From positions 1-28,571 of the forward strand of contig DQVW01000083.1 of assembly GCA_015661555.1 (NCBI GenBank): DNA of 28,571 bases, written 5' to 3'. Source of the DNA: Methanothermococcus okinawensis (GTDB lineage Archaea > AGJL01 > Methanococci > Methanococcales > Methanococcaceae). A model generated the notes under the pieces. The model was not told the DNA's origin. It made no database searches and saw only the letters and a program-made list of their open reading frames with translations. The position numbers were made by a program, and so were the translations under genes. The stretch's first letter is position 1. Every line of letters begins with the position of its first letter. Positions 15,309 through 24,086 of this stretch are shown here, piece by piece.

Positions 15309-16508
15309 TTATCTCTCCTTCACCTTCTCCCTCTTAATCATTCTAAACTTTCTACCTCCACACTCACAGGTTAAATCCTCAATAACTACACCCTTACCAT
15401 CTACCCTGTAGACCTTACCACATTTTAGACATCTGTAGTACCTTATGGTAGGCCTTACCTCTCCAGTGTACAGCCTGCATAAATCTATCTCCTCCTTCTT
15501 AAATTTTTTTAAATCTTTACCTATCAGCCTTGCCAGGAATGTGGTGTTTCCAATTATCTCTGAACCCTCATAGATGTTGAACCCTGGTATAAGTTCATAT
15601 ATTGCAAAGTTCATGCTGTTTACAATCCTCTGAACCTCCAGGTACTCCTCAACAGGTTTATGGGAGAAGGCGAGATAGAGCACCCCTTCACCTCCCTCTC
15701 CCAAACCTTCAACACCTCTGGAGAGGAAGAGCTTTAAACCATCTAGGGTATAGGGAGGATCTGTAAATACGGTATCAAATCCTCCCCAGTATTTCCTATC
15801 TAACTCCTCCCTGAAGTCATGTTTAACTGTCTCGATATTTAGTCCCTCCCTCCTAGAGACATCGTCTATGAGTTTTAAAAGTCTCTCGTCTATGTCCATC
15901 ACCACAACCTCCTCTGGAAACCCTGTCATTGCCGTAGGTAGGGAGGTTAAATCGTCATCTCCAATAAACAGTACCCTCTTCCCCTCTAGATCACCTCTGT
16001 CAGCCATGAGGGCTGCCCTGTATACTGCAGTTTCCGGGGTGGCATGGGACTGATCAATCCTGGTATTTACAGTGGGTCTAAGTTTTGCATACTCCCTATG
16101 TTTTTTAAGTATCTCCTTGAATCTCTCATCTAGGATTATCCCCCTTCCCCCACAGGTTGGACATTTTAGATCCCTTTTCATCTTAAATCCCAGATTATCC
16201 TCTACTAGTTTCCTTCCATACTCTGTATACTTGGCCCCCCTTTCATCCCTTTTCAGTATCCTGCTTCTCTCCAGGATACTCCTTACCTTACTTACAACAG
16301 GTAGTGGCAACTTGGTGTATTGGCCTATTCTCTTTGTAGATACAGGTTCATTCCTGTAGATACATCGAAGTATATTCTCTATGGCATCAACACCCTCAGA
16401 TACCTTCACCCTCTCTGCCACCCTCTTTAGAAAGGTCTTAAACCTCTCCCTCTCTGAGAGATCCAAGTTACTTTCCACCCTATTTCCCATCTTACCTATT
16501 ATCCTCAT
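15309..16508 (-). CDS. BpsA-like aminopropyltransferase with extra zinc ribbon
   Basis: This 399-residue member of the branched-chain polyamine synthase (BpsA, formerly DUF43) family is the more divergent of two copies in the window. It has an N-terminal winged helix (about 35-105), the family CPTC finger at 116-119, a methyltransferase-like Rossmann fold with FIGDDDLTS (182-189), and TDPPYT (249-254) where BpsA usually has DPPET. An extra C-terminal zinc ribbon is formed by C360, C363, C381 and C383. The catalytic aspartates of GDDD are kept. Its ATG overlaps the Hjc stop (ATGA), indicating translational coupling; a second ATG six codons on is possible. The zinc ribbon and altered DPP motif suggest a different acceptor from ordinary polyamines. 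Confidence 0.82.
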   Translation of the reverse strand: MRIIGKMGNRVESNLDLSERERFKTFLKRVAERVKVSEGVDAIENILRCIYRNEPVSTKRIGQYTKLPLPVVSKVRSILERSRILKRDERGAKYTEYGRKLVEDNLGFKMKRDLKCPTCGGRGIILDERFKEILKKHREYAKLRPTVNTRIDQSHATPETAVYRAALMADRGDLEGKRVLFIGDDDLTSLPTAMTGFPEEVVVMDIDERLLKLIDDVSRREGLNIETVKHDFREELDRKYWGGFDTVFTDPPYTLDGLKLFLSRGVEGLGEGGEGVLYLAFSHKPVEEYLEVQRIVNSMNFAIYELIPGFNIYEGSEIIGNTTFLARLIGKDLKKFKKEEIDLCRLYTGEVRPTIRYYRCLKCGKVYRVDGKGVVIEDLTCECGGRKFRMIKREKVKER

Positions 16509-16897
16509 GATTGATCCCTTCCTACCAACTCCTTAAAACTTAAGGCTATGGAGAAAGCCCAGGTGTAATCTATGGGATATCCTCTCTCCTCCAACTTTAA
16601 AAGGTAGGGATCTATAAAGAGAATATCCCTCTTTATCTTTAGTGCAAGATAGGGTCTTGCTCCAAAGGTCTCGGAAAAGAGCAGAAGTTTCAGAATACTC
16701 TCCCTTGAGATATATATTCTCTCCTTGGATGTGGATTTACATTCAAAGGCGTAGATCTCTCCTCTCCTCCCTGCTATAAGGTCTACCCCATGACTCCCTG
16801 CACTTCTAACTACTGCAAAACCCTCCCTTTCAAGCATTCTCTTAAGTTCCCACTCGAACTTTGCACCTCTTCTATACTTGGAATTACCCCTTCCCAA
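16505..16897 (-). CDS. hjc: Archaeal Holliday junction resolvase Hjc
   Basis: This 130-residue nuclease resolves four-way DNA junctions during recombination and fork repair. The restriction-endonuclease-like core is complete: RRGAKFEWEL (E15), RSAGSHGVDLIAGRRG (D39) and AFECKST (E52, K54), the standard E-D-ExK set. A C-terminal helix completes the dimer fold. Translation starts with TTG at 16897; AGGTG lies seven bases upstream and no ATG gives a full N-terminal motif. The gene is 10 bases after the marker protein and overlaps the BpsA-like gene by four bases. Confidence 0.92.
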   Translation of the reverse strand: MGRGNSKYRRGAKFEWELKRMLEREGFAVVRSAGSHGVDLIAGRRGEIYAFECKSTSKERIYISRESILKLLLFSETFGARPYLALKIKRDILFIDPYLLKLEERGYPIDYTWAFSIALSFKELVGRDQS

Positions 16898-16907
16898 GAT
16901 ACAACAC

Positions 16908-17363
16908 CTATAGTATCCTGGATAACTCCTCCTCCACTATCTCCCTGAATTTCTCAACATCTAACTTCTCATACCTACTTAGGATCTTTTTATATCTCCT
17001 CTCGATCTCCTCCTCATCTACATCTCCCCTCTCCAACTCCTCCAGCCCCTTGGATACCCACTCCAAGATTCTCTGTTCAGCCTCCAGCTGGTGAAATCCA
17101 AACCTAGGACCTCCTCCCCTGAAAGCCCTACATACCCTCTTATCCCATATAGGAAATCCCCTATCTTTACAGAAGATCTTGTTTCTCTCCAAGTTTCTAA
17201 CGATGTTGGCAACTTTGTCAACAACCTCCTCCTCCCCCTCTATATAGGCTCCAAAACATGTCTCCTTTACTTTAATGTCGTAATCTAGGGAGTTAAGGAA
17301 CCTGAAGAGCTTTGCGGGAGAGGTTCTCGCATCTTCAGAGAGAACTATAACCTTTGTCTTCAC
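16908..17363 (-). CDS. Probable methanogenesis marker protein 6
   Basis: This 151-residue protein matches my recollection of the methanogenesis marker 6 family, which is found only in methanogens and has no proven biochemical role. The most characteristic stretch is FCKDRGFPIWDKRVCRAFRG followed by GGPRFGFHQLEAE, preceded by KVKETCFGAYIEGEEEVVDK. The N-terminus reads as a small alpha/beta domain and the C-terminal 50 residues as charged helices. Conserved cysteines at about 36, 65 and 78 could bind metal. It starts at GTG after GGTGGTACT. Position ahead of hjc and a BpsA-like gene is a loose operon with no obvious shared pathway. The family name should be verified by profile search. Confidence 0.65.
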   Translation of the reverse strand: MKTKVIVLSEDARTSPAKLFRFLNSLDYDIKVKETCFGAYIEGEEEVVDKVANIVRNLERNKIFCKDRGFPIWDKRVCRAFRGGGPRFGFHQLEAEQRILEWVSKGLEELERGDVDEEEIERRYKKILSRYEKLDVEKFREIVEEELSRIL

Positions 17364-17418
17364 AGTACCACCCCTATTTTTTAATAGTTTAAGGGTTTAT
17401 TCCTTATAAAGGGATAGT

Positions 17419-18045
17419 ATGAGGGTCGCAGGAATTGTACTTTCAGGTGGCAGTGCAAAGAGGCTAGGTGGTGAGAAGCCCTTTAGAAGGTTTGGAGAGG
17501 GCTATCTCATCGAGGCTATCCTTAAAGTACTTGTGGAGATGGGGATTCCCTTTGTGGTGGTATTTAAACATATGAAGTATCTGGGGAGAGAGGACATCCA
17601 GAGGATAAACTACCTACTTAGTAAATATAGACAGGGTGTAACCTGGGATATAGTATACAGGGGAGGGCCTGTAGTGGGGATACTCTCTGGCATGAGGGTG
17701 GTAGAGGGGGATTGGATACTTGTACTTCCCTGTGATACCCCCTTTATAAGTAGAGAGTCCCTGGAAAATCTACTTAAATACATAGGAACTGCAGAGTCTA
17801 GTAACCATCAGTGCATAGTACCTAGACATGAGAATGGTCATGTTGAACCTCTCTTCTCCCTTTACAGTAGATCCTCTTTAAAGGTTTTGGAGGAGCTCCT
17901 GAAGAAGAGAAGGGGATTCTCTCTAAGGGAGTTCATCCAGAGACTCAACCCTCTATACATACCTGCGGATGAGATAGATAGGAGTAAGAGGGTCTTTACA
18001 AACATAAATACCTTCCAGGATCTAAGAAGGGCTATTAAAAGGTGA
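17419..18045 (+). CDS. MobA-like nucleotidyltransferase
   Basis: This 208-residue enzyme has the fold of molybdenum cofactor guanylyltransferase. The nucleotide loop reads IVLSGGSAKRLGGEKP (residues 6-21), and the metal-binding LPCDTPFI (103-110) carries D106. GGPVVGILSGM matches the family GPLaGi segment. It should attach GMP to molybdopterin or tungstopterin, a cofactor needed by formate and formylmethanofuran dehydrogenases in methanogens. A related use of the fold on another phosphorylated substrate is possible because archaeal paralogues vary. The ATG follows AGGGATAGT. The nfeD-like gene begins four bases after its stop. Confidence 0.82.
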   Translation: MRVAGIVLSGGSAKRLGGEKPFRRFGEGYLIEAILKVLVEMGIPFVVVFKHMKYLGREDIQRINYLLSKYRQGVTWDIVYRGGPVVGILSGMRVVEGDWILVLPCDTPFISRESLENLLKYIGTAESSNHQCIVPRHENGHVEPLFSLYSRSSLKVLEELLKKRRGFSLREFIQRLNPLYIPADEIDRSKRVFTNINTFQDLRRAIKR

Positions 18046-18049
18046 TGAG

Positions 18050-18472
18050 ATGGGATCCTATATAGGATATCTCTTTATCCTACTTGGGCTCTTTATTATA
18101 CTTCTTGAATCTATTTTGCCTGGTCTCTACTTCCCGGCGGTGGGGATAGCTCTAACTATATACGGTGTAATGTTGCTCTTTGCCCCCTCTCTGGCACTAC
18201 CTCTTGCCCTACTTGCAGGGATAATTACAGTGGTTATATTACAGAGCATGGTTTACAGGGTAAGGGAGGATATAAAGATAGGACCTGAGAAGTTTATAGG
18301 GAGGGTTATAGTCTTACCTGTGGACCTAGATGAAAATGGACAGGCCCTCATCACCATAGATAACGAGAAGTGGCATATTAGAAGTAGAGAGCCTTTAAAA
18401 AAAGGAGATCTTGTTAAGATCGTTGGGATTGAAGGTGTGTTTCTCCTTGTAGAGAAGGTTGAAAATTCTTAA
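18050..18472 (+). CDS. NfeD-like membrane protein
   Basis: This 140-residue short NfeD-family protein has two or three N-terminal membrane helices (about residues 5-68) rich in glycine, leucine and proline. A cytoplasmic beta-rich OB-like domain follows (residues about 75-138), with [20 protein letters not shown] and the terminal [20 protein letters not shown] typical of the family. Such proteins usually act with a stomatin or membrane protease; neither is encoded in this window. Translation starts at ATG after GGTGATGAG, overlapping the end of the MobA-like gene's ribosome region. The stop overlaps the convergent DIP synthase gene by four bases. Confidence 0.87.
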   Translation: MGSYIGYLFILLGLFIILLESILPGLYFPAVGIALTIYGVMLLFAPSLALPLALLAGIITVVILQSMVYRVREDIKIGPEKFIGRVIVLPVDLDENGQALITIDNEKWHIRSREPLKKGDLVKIVGIEGVFLLVEKVENS

Positions 18473-19755
18473 CTTCCCTTCTTTTTCCACACCAGCCAAA
18501 CTGTCAAGGCCACCCTAAGATGGGTTAATACTGCCAGTAGGGCAAAGAGTGCTTTTATCTCTCCAATTAAACAGAAGAGCATGGTTAAAAATGCCCTCTC
18601 ATCCCTCTTTCCAATAAGGTATCTCATCTCGGGAATATCCTCGTATATACTCCTCCCATATACAGCCCTGTAACACTCAGTTGAGTAACTGACCATAACA
18701 GAACCGAAGATGGCAGCTCCCACTACAGCCCACCATAGGGGCTCGTTAATGGTAACGTAGGCCAGGGTAAGGAGAAATGTAAAATCCACGTATCTATCCA
18801 TTATGGAATCCACGTATCCCCCAAATTTACTGGTTCTCATACTGGCACGTGCAATCTCCCCGTCAACCCCGTCAAGTATGGAACTTATCTGATACATAAT
18901 TCCTGCCAGAGGGATACTGACAAAGTTTAGTAGTGCTGAAAAGATACCTAGTAGGAAGGTTATCACAGTTATCTGATTTGGGGATATGTGATCAACTAGG
19001 AGGGCACTTATCCTTGTGGAGATCTTCCTATTGAGATACCTGGAGATGAAACCATCTCCAACCCCCTTTACAGAGGTTTTTACAATAAGATCCCTGGCTT
19101 TTTTAATATCTTCAGGCACATCTACATCTGTCCAGAAAAGCCCATCTACAAAGGTTACCCTAAGTTTAGCCCTTTTAACAACGTCACTTAACTCTATAAC
19201 CTCCCTCTCCGAGAGGATCTCTTCAGCGATAGAGAATATCTCCGGTGTAAGTACAAAGAACCCAGTATCCACCCCGTGGAACTCCTTGAGATGTTTTCCA
19301 ATATCCTCGACGTGATTATCCCTAACTTTAACCTTCGTCGCCTCCTCTATATCTACGTATTTTGGATTCCTATCCACTATAAGACCCTCTCCTTTAACAG
19401 CCTCCTGGAGAAATTCCCTTCCATAGATATGGTCACTCATGAAAAGTAGAAATCTATCCTTAACTTTATCCCTAGCTAGGTAGAGGGAATAACCGTTGCC
19501 CCTCTCAGGATGCTCATTTATTACTATCTGGGCCTTGAAGTTGTTTCTCTCTAAAAATTCCCTGAATTTCTTCTCATACTTCCTATTTGTAATAATTATA
19601 AACTCCTTAACCCCCAAATCTTGAAGTATCTTCATACTCCTGTAGAGTATCTCTCTACCGGCAACTTTTAGAAGACCCTTGGGAGTTTCCTCAGTTAATG
19701 TACCTAGTCTCGTTCCAAGACCTGCGGCGAGAATTACAGCCCTCTCTGGGACCAT
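18469..19755 (-). CDS. Bifunctional IPCT/DIPP synthase (di-myo-inositol phosphate)
   Basis: This 428-residue fused enzyme makes the precursor of the hyperthermophile solute di-myo-inositol phosphate. The N-terminal domain (1-225) is a CTP:inositol-1-phosphate cytidylyltransferase with [10 protein letters not shown] at 9-18 and TPKGLL. The C-terminal half is a membrane-embedded CDP-alcohol phosphotransferase whose DGxxAR-x8-GxxxDxxxD motif is complete (D295, D298, G299, A302, R303, G312, D316, D320). It joins CDP-inositol to inositol 1-phosphate. I chose the ATG at 19755 because GGTGG precedes it; four more codons are open to a TTG. It lies 26 bases after the canonical BpsA gene and is likely cotranscribed. 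The separate phosphatase that finishes DIP is not in the window. Confidence 0.92.
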   Translation of the reverse strand: MVPERAVILAAGLGTRLGTLTEETPKGLLKVAGREILYRSMKILQDLGVKEFIIITNRKYEKKFREFLERNNFKAQIVINEHPERGNGYSLYLARDKVKDRFLLFMSDHIYGREFLQEAVKGEGLIVDRNPKYVDIEEATKVKVRDNHVEDIGKHLKEFHGVDTGFFVLTPEIFSIAEEILSEREVIELSDVVKRAKLRVTFVDGLFWTDVDVPEDIKKARDLIVKTSVKGVGDGFISRYLNRKISTRISALLVDHISPNQITVITFLLGIFSALLNFVSIPLAGIMYQISSILDGVDGEIARASMRTSKFGGYVDSIMDRYVDFTFLLTLAYVTINEPLWWAVVGAAIFGSVMVSYSTECYRAVYGRSIYEDIPEMRYLIGKRDERAFLTMLFCLIGEIKALFALLAVLTHLRVALTVWLVWKKKGS

Positions 19756-19781
19756 TAAAACCACCAAAAAAATAAAGGGTT

Positions 19782-20831
19782 TTACGTGGTTGAGGCCTCT
19801 TCGTCGTTGTAGATGTCCTCCTCCCTAATCTCCTCCTCGTAACCCCTTGAGCCCTCCAGGGTCTGTATCCTGAACATGTAACTCTTGTACCAGTTGTAGG
19901 TTGGTTTAACCTTTATAGGGATAAGTCTCCAGGCCCTGGTCTCCTCTTCATAACCCCAGTTTACATACTCGTTGAAGTTCCTCACTATGTCAGTTATTAC
20001 AACTTGGAACTCGTTTAAAAGTAATTTTTGAATATCCCTCCACTTGTTTAAAGAGCTCTCCCTCCTTGTTATTCCAAAGTAACCTGCACAACCTGGTCCC
20101 TTTAAAGTGGCGATCCCCCTACCTACAAAGGCCCTAATGGCATCTACAGTCTCTGGAGGATCTGTAATAAAGGTGTCAAACTTTCTAAGTGCATACTCTG
20201 GTAGAGGTTTTCTCAGATCGAAGGTAAATATCTCTATGTTGTTGTAACCAATTTCCTCTGCAGTTTTCTCTATAAACTCTGTCAACCTATGATCAATATC
20301 CAGCACTGCTATCCTCTTTGGCAACCCTGAGAGCATAAGGGCTATACTTGTCAGGTCGTCATCTCCTAGGACAAAGACCTCCCTGTTCTCCAGGTCACCC
20401 CTTGTATGCATAAAGACAATCCTTGCCACAGTGGTCTCTGGTGTTACATAGGCCTGGTCAAACTCGTGTTTTGGTTCAGGTCTATTTTTGACTATCTCTT
20501 TAAATCTCTCAAGGAGGTCTTTAAAGGCCTCCATATCTACAGTTTTTCCCTTACAGTAGGGGCAGGTATAGTCCTCCCTTCTACCTATTCCATATCTCTG
20601 GGCGAACCTCTTCCCCTCCTCTGTTAAAAACACCCCATCTCTGAACTGGATGTATCCTAGGTCTCTAAGTACTTCAAGTATTGCAACAACTAGGGGTAGA
20701 GGCTCCTCACTTAGGTCCACGATCCTCCATATGTTGCTACTGCCCTGAACTGCACCTATGACGTTCTCTACACTTCTCTCGTAGACTGGGATGTCTGTCT
20801 TCTCCCTAACCTTTACTAAAACATCCTTCAC
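19782..20831 (-). CDS. bpsA: Branched-chain polyamine synthase
   Basis: This 349-residue enzyme transfers aminopropyl groups from decarboxylated S-adenosylmethionine to spermidine, forming branched polyamines that protect nucleic acids at high temperature. It has a winged-helix-like N-terminus, the CPYC finger (90-93), [11 protein letters not shown] (123-133), and VLGDDDLTS (154-162). D159 falls at the same number as the catalytic aspartate of the Thermococcus enzyme, and TDPPETVDA is canonical. The glutamate-rich tail ([14 protein letters not shown]) matches the flexible acidic C-terminus of characterised BpsA. It starts at GTG with GGAGGTG upstream. Downstream lies the DIP synthase, so two heat-protection pathways share a transcript. 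Confidence 0.93.
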   Translation of the reverse strand: MKDVLVKVREKTDIPVYERSVENVIGAVQGSSNIWRIVDLSEEPLPLVVAILEVLRDLGYIQFRDGVFLTEEGKRFAQRYGIGRREDYTCPYCKGKTVDMEAFKDLLERFKEIVKNRPEPKHEFDQAYVTPETTVARIVFMHTRGDLENREVFVLGDDDLTSIALMLSGLPKRIAVLDIDHRLTEFIEKTAEEIGYNNIEIFTFDLRKPLPEYALRKFDTFITDPPETVDAIRAFVGRGIATLKGPGCAGYFGITRRESSLNKWRDIQKLLLNEFQVVITDIVRNFNEYVNWGYEEETRAWRLIPIKVKPTYNWYKSYMFRIQTLEGSRGYEEEIREEDIYNDEEASTT

Positions 20832-20903
20832 CTTCGCACCTCCTGAAACTCTAAGGGATAAAATTTTCTATCATTAAAATTTAAATTTAACTCTAAAATA
20901 AAA
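20832..20903 (-). promoter_or_regulatory. Probable bpsA promoter and end of the six-gene operon
   Basis: These 72 bases are very AT-rich between the PP2C stop and the bpsA ribosome site. Minus-strand TTTAAATTTTAAT around 20872-20886 is a TATA candidate placed so that the GGAGGTG site stays in the leader. The T-rich stretch just after the PP2C stop codon may also end the upstream transcript. Assignment rests on composition and position. Confidence 0.4.
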
Positions 20904-21656
20904 TTAAGAAGTCTCCCTGTATACCACAATACTAACGTTATCCTCTGTCTTCTCCAGGGCAATATCTAACAGTTTTTCAGCAATCTCCTTTGGACTTTCA
21001 TACATATTGACCACCTTTAGGATCTCCTCCTTCTCCACGTAGTCGTGAAGTCCATCGGAACTTAGAAGAATTACATCCCCCTCCTTTAGGTCCCAGGTAT
21101 AGGTATCTACCAGGAGTTCATCCAACCCCAAGGCCGCAGTGAGGATATTCTTCATAGGGTGAAACATGGCCTCCTCCTCTGAGATCAAATCCATATCTAT
21201 CAAGCTCTGGACAAAGGAGTGATCCTTAGTTCTCTGGACTACCTTCCCCTTCCTAATTAAGTACCCTCTACTGTCACCACAGTTTGCCACAACACACCTA
21301 TTTCCCTTTACAAGTGCACTTACCAGTGTTGTTCCCATCCCCTCCCTCTCCCCTATAGCGTTCTCTTTTATCCTCTCATGGGCTAGCTTATAGGCCTCCT
21401 CTAGTAGATTCGCCACCTCCTCAATAGAGAGATCCTCCCTGTATCTCTCCCTCATAAACTCCTCTAAGGTATCCACTGCCATCTTAGATGCAACCTCTCC
21501 CGCGTTATGACCCCCTATACCATCTGCAACTGCCAGGAGGTAGGCATCCTTGATCTTTTTAACAAGTATGTAGTCCTCGTTATGAGCTCTCCCACCTCTG
21601 TGGGATATGCCGTAGGCCTTATCCACCTCTAGGACCATGTAGTCGCGGTTTTCCAT
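20904..21656 (-). CDS. PP2C-type Ser/Thr protein phosphatase
   Basis: This 250-residue metal-dependent phosphatase of the PPM/PrpC-Stp class contains the full catalytic set: GGRAHNEDY (E27, D28), VADGIGGHNAGE (D45, G46 near 43-54), GMGTTL, CGDSR (126-130), SSDGLHDYV (199-207) and TEDNVSIVV (237-245). No membrane helix or extra domain is present, so it acts in the cytoplasm. It should reverse phosphorylation by the membrane kinase encoded 13 bases upstream; such kinase-phosphatase pairs are common in bacteria but unusual in methanogens. It is the last gene of the six-gene cluster with the ESCRT-like proteins. Confidence 0.93.
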   Translation of the reverse strand: MENRDYMVLEVDKAYGISHRGGRAHNEDYILVKKIKDAYLLAVADGIGGHNAGEVASKMAVDTLEEFMRERYREDLSIEEVANLLEEAYKLAHERIKENAIGEREGMGTTLVSALVKGNRCVVANCGDSRGYLIRKGKVVQRTKDHSFVQSLIDMDLISEEEAMFHPMKNILTAALGLDELLVDTYTWDLKEGDVILLSSDGLHDYVEKEEILKVVNMYESPKEIAEKLLDIALEKTEDNVSIVVYRETS

Positions 21657-21669
21657 AGTCCCCTCCTTT

Positions 21670-24063
21670 TTAATAGTATTCTCTTCTTATCCTGTTCAGC
21701 AACACCTCAAGTCTCTCCAGGGTATCTTCTCCAATAGGTACCCCCTCTTTTATAAGGTGTTCAATGTAGGATATGGCCCTCTCAAGCTCCTCCCTGTTTT
21801 CCTCAGATCTTACATACCCCCTTAACACCTCCAGGGTGTCTAGAAGACCTACCTTGTCGTTTATCCTTGCACAGTTCAGAGCCAGTTTTACCGAGGCATC
21901 GATAAGCTCCCTGGTTAGCCTTTCAATCTCCCCTTTATCTCTTGAGATTTTTAATTTTTCAGTGGTTATATGTAGGGTATTTTTAAATTTCTCCTTCTCC
22001 CTTACTATCTCCTCTATGGAGTTTAGAGCCTCTAGGAATTCATCGATAGATTGGTACCTGTCCTCCTTTCTCTTTGCAAGGAGTTTCTCAAAGATGCCAT
22101 CAAATATGGAGAGTTTTGGATCTATCTTCGAAGGAGGAATAGGTTTTATATTTGGGTTTGTTATCTTTAAAGAGATCTGGGCTGGAGTAATTCCCTCGTA
22201 GGGCAGCCTTCCAGTGAGTAACTCGTAGAATAGAACACCTAGCTGATAGATATCTGTTCTCTTATCTGTCTTCCCATACTCTATTTCGTCTATCTGTTCA
22301 GGGGCCGAGTAGAGAAGTGTCAGCCCCTTTGTTACAGTTGTAGTGGTGGATCTCATCCCTACTTTAGCAAGTCCCCAGTCTGTTATCTTAGGTGTAAGAT
22401 TATCAGTTAGTAGGATGTTGGAGGGTTTAATGTCCCTATGGATTATATCCCTGTCATGGGCATGTTTAAGACCCTCTCCAATTTCTTTCACCAATCTAAT
22501 AGCCTCCTGGGGATCTACAGGTTTCCTATATCTCTCTAAATCCCTTATCACCTCTCCATTTACCTTATACCCTTCAACATACTCCATCTCTATGTGGGGG
22601 ATAGGTTCTAGAAAGGCGTCGTAGAGTTTAACTATATTTGGATGGTTGAGATTTCTCCATACTTCAATCTCCTTCATTAAATACTTTTTGGCACTCTCCT
22701 CCAACTTAGGCACCTTCACCGCCAGAGGTAGTGTACCACCTCTCCTCTTAACCTTGAATACCTTTCCAAAACCACCCTCTCCAAGCTTCTCAAGTGGGAT
22801 GTACTTTTCCAGGAGTTCCTCTGGAAAATCGGGAATGGTGTTTGTGGATTCAGATATCCCCTCCTCTCTCAATATCCCCCTTATAATTCTCTCTACCTCC
22901 CTCTTCAAAATATTTATATCCCTGAAATCCCAGATAAATAGTTGGACGTCACTAAACTTTCTATTACCCTCTAAGTCAAATCCTCGGAGAAACACCCTGT
23001 TTTCCCTCTTATAAGGCTCAAAGTGCATCTTTTGTACTCTATCTTTTATCTTTTCAAACTGGGGACTTTTACTGGCCTTAATTAGGGAGAGAGCAGGGGT
23101 GGTGTATATTACCATCTCCCCCCCTCTATGTACAAGGGCAGGTTTTCCATCTATGGTAAATATCTTAAAGCCCTCTAGATTCTCCAACTTCGAAAGTGTA
23201 TCTATCTCCCTCTTTATTAGCTCATTTATCCTCTTATTCCTTATTACCTCCCCCTCTTTTACCCCTCTTAAAACCTCTTTCACATACTCCTTCAACTTAA
23301 GGTATTTCCTTGTCAGTATCTCCTCCAGTTTATCCCCAGACACCTCTTTGGGAGAGCCTGGAATAATATCTTTAGATGTTTCCACATCCTCTGTCCAGGA
23401 TTTAGATCCCTCAATTCCCTGTAAATATGTTCTCGCGGAGAAGTGGCCAAATACTACCGTGGAGTAGTAAATAAATACCCCACTTAACCAGATAGCTAGA
23501 AGGCTAAAGATAGACGAGATCTCTACCATTACCTCTATTATAACAAGAAAGATTAGAGAGAAGATAAAGTAGAGGATGTAAAAAACCATGTCAATAATCC
23601 ATGTTTTTTTAAGTACTCTGTATATAGTGGGAAAATCAAAGATGGAGAGTATCTTTTTAGTGTAAACATAGTGTGAAAGTGTTACTTGGGTCAACACCAT
23701 GGATATTAGAAGGGCAATGATGAAAACAGCACCTCCAACAATATCATCATCAGGATCCATGTTAAAGATAGTCAGAAAAATTGCAAAGACTATAATTAGT
23801 AAGGATAGGAACACCATAAAAACAAAGATAAAGTAGATGGAAAAGATAACAAGTATCTTTAGCCCCTTAATGAACTGGCTAAATATTCTAAACTCAGGTA
23901 AACCTCTCTGTCCCTGATATATGGACTCCATAACATCTACCATATGCCCCCACAAGGAGATATTAATTAGAGGTACTATACCAATTGTTCCTCCCTTAAG
24001 AAGCTTTTTTACCCAATCCCTATCTTTAAAAATACATGTGAAAGACTCTAATATCATATCCAT
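21670..24063 (-). CDS. Membrane-anchored Hanks-type Ser/Thr kinase with DUF4013-like domain
   Basis: This ~797-residue three-part protein begins with a hydrophobic domain (first 215 residues, four or more membrane helices, GGTIGIVPLINISLWGHMVD) resembling DUF4013. A soluble helical linker of about 210 residues precedes a complete kinase domain at about 420-685: GEGGFGKV (428-435), LAVKV with K450, alphaC glutamate E465, HRDIKPSN (542-549), DWG (562-564) replacing DFG, and SAPE. The threonine-rich activation loop (STTTTVTKG) could be autophosphorylated. A C-terminal helical tail of about 100 residues may bind partners. I prefer the ATG at 24063 (AAGGG upstream), because the longer frame uses GTG inside the ATPase gene. 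Eukaryote-like kinases with a transmembrane N-terminus are rare in methanogens. Likely substrates are the adjacent coiled-coil or ATPase proteins. Confidence 0.9.
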   Translation of the reverse strand: MDMILESFTCIFKDRDWVKKLLKGGTIGIVPLINISLWGHMVDVMESIYQGQRGLPEFRIFSQFIKGLKILVIFSIYFIFVFMVFLSLLIIVFAIFLTIFNMDPDDDIVGGAVFIIALLISMVLTQVTLSHYVYTKKILSIFDFPTIYRVLKKTWIIDMVFYILYFIFSLIFLVIIEVMVEISSIFSLLAIWLSGVFIYYSTVVFGHFSARTYLQGIEGSKSWTEDVETSKDIIPGSPKEVSGDKLEEILTRKYLKLKEYVKEVLRGVKEGEVIRNKRINELIKREIDTLSKLENLEGFKIFTIDGKPALVHRGGEMVIYTTPALSLIKASKSPQFEKIKDRVQKMHFEPYKRENRVFLRGFDLEGNRKFSDVQLFIWDFRDINILKREVERIIRGILREEGISESTNTIPDFPEELLEKYIPLEKLGEGGFGKVFKVKRRGGTLPLAVKVPKLEESAKKYLMKEIEVWRNLNHPNIVKLYDAFLEPIPHIEMEYVEGYKVNGEVIRDLERYRKPVDPQEAIRLVKEIGEGLKHAHDRDIIHRDIKPSNILLTDNLTPKITDWGLAKVGMRSTTTTVTKGLTLLYSAPEQIDEIEYGKTDKRTDIYQLGVLFYELLTGRLPYEGITPAQISLKITNPNIKPIPPSKIDPKLSIFDGIFEKLLAKRKEDRYQSIDEFLEALNSIEEIVREKEKFKNTLHITTEKLKISRDKGEIERLTRELIDASVKLALNCARINDKVGLLDTLEVLRGYVRSEENREELERAISYIEHLIKEGVPIGEDTLERLEVLLNRIRREYY

Positions 24064-24086
24064 ATTTTTACCCTTAAGGTTTTTTA

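Noticed and set aside
17364..17418. TATA-like TTATAAAG at about 17404 as promoter of the MobA-like gene
   Set aside because: It is too close to the ATG at 17419; the predicted start would fall inside the gene. The true promoter of this divergent pair could not be placed.
20904..21656. PP2C as the phosphatase completing DIP synthesis
   Set aside because: The protein has the full protein-phosphatase motif set and sits with the kinase; the DIP precursor phosphatase is expected from another family.
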